From JAQVQN01 sp964557205 (GTDB lineage Bacteria > Verrucomicrobiota > Kiritimatiellia > RFP12 > UBA1067): 6,666 nucleotides of DNA. Below the pieces are notes generated by a model. The model was not told the origin of the DNA. It searched no databases and was given only the letters and a program-made list of their open reading frames with translations. Positions 6,643 to 6,666 of this stretch are shown one piece after another; the first letter of the stretch is position 1; every line of letters starts with the position of its first letter. The translations under genes and the position numbers were made by a program. Location of the stretch: the NCBI GenBank assembly GCA_964557205.1, contig CAZKZI010000156.1, positions 1 to 6,666 on the forward strand, given 5' to 3'.

Positions 6643-6666
6643 TTAATTTTGTGTTTGACGATAATT

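Noticed and set aside
1..6666. CRISPR array, tRNA, toxin-antitoxin pair or phage defence system
   Set aside because: No regular direct repeats with spacers, no tRNA-like cloverleaf, and no gene pair with toxin or defence motifs was seen on either strand.

Overview
The window looks like a piece of a carbohydrate-degrading bacterial genome, possibly from the PVC group (Kiritimatiellota, Lentisphaerota or Planctomycetota). This rests on three observations: the flavour of the Y1-type transposase start at the left edge, two large secreted glycoside-hydrolase-like proteins of poorly characterised families, and the lack of clear Shine-Dalgarno sites in front of both large genes. The taxonomic call is an inference of moderate to low strength.

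Left edge (1-438): the first 29 codons of a minus-strand REP-associated tyrosine transposase (RAYT, Y1/IS200-like), running off the window, with a strong Shine-Dalgarno site. It is followed by about 340 bases without a convincing gene. That stretch is the divergent upstream region and carries one copy of a short AAGGGACAGGT-type repeat.

Centre (439-3650): a 104-codon reading frame whose C-terminal half is a Fis/NtrC-type helix-turn-helix overlaps by 7 bases (ATGCTAA) the start of a 967-residue exported protein. The large protein has a beta-rich N-terminal region, a TIM-barrel glycosidase-like domain, a glutamine-amidotransferase-like domain and a C-terminal beta domain. This is the general plan of GH42 and related hypothetical glycosyl hydrolases. 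The small frame is either the remnant C-terminus of a sigma-54 activator or a small stand-alone regulator.

Scar (3651-3975): the gap between the two large genes is a mosaic. It holds a 55-codon minus-strand open frame that looks like the 3' end of a broken gene, the second copy of the AAGGGACAGGT repeat, and immediately next to it a plus-strand fragment resembling the C-terminal region of an IS4-type transposase. The two repeat copies lie in the same orientation and bracket the regulator-hydrolase block.

Right part (3976-6642): an 888-residue exported protein with a beta-sandwich N-terminus and an (alpha/alpha)-barrel-like core containing strongly family-like motifs (QPWEMPLHTPD, ARYWAWTG, PVQWCGLVY, GPAINPG). 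In sampled stretches its base composition is lower in GC than the first hydrolase, so the two genes may have different histories. Both hydrolase-like proteins probably act outside the cytoplasm on complex glycans, but no substrate can be read from the sequence. No CRISPR array, tRNA, rRNA or convincing terminator was seen.
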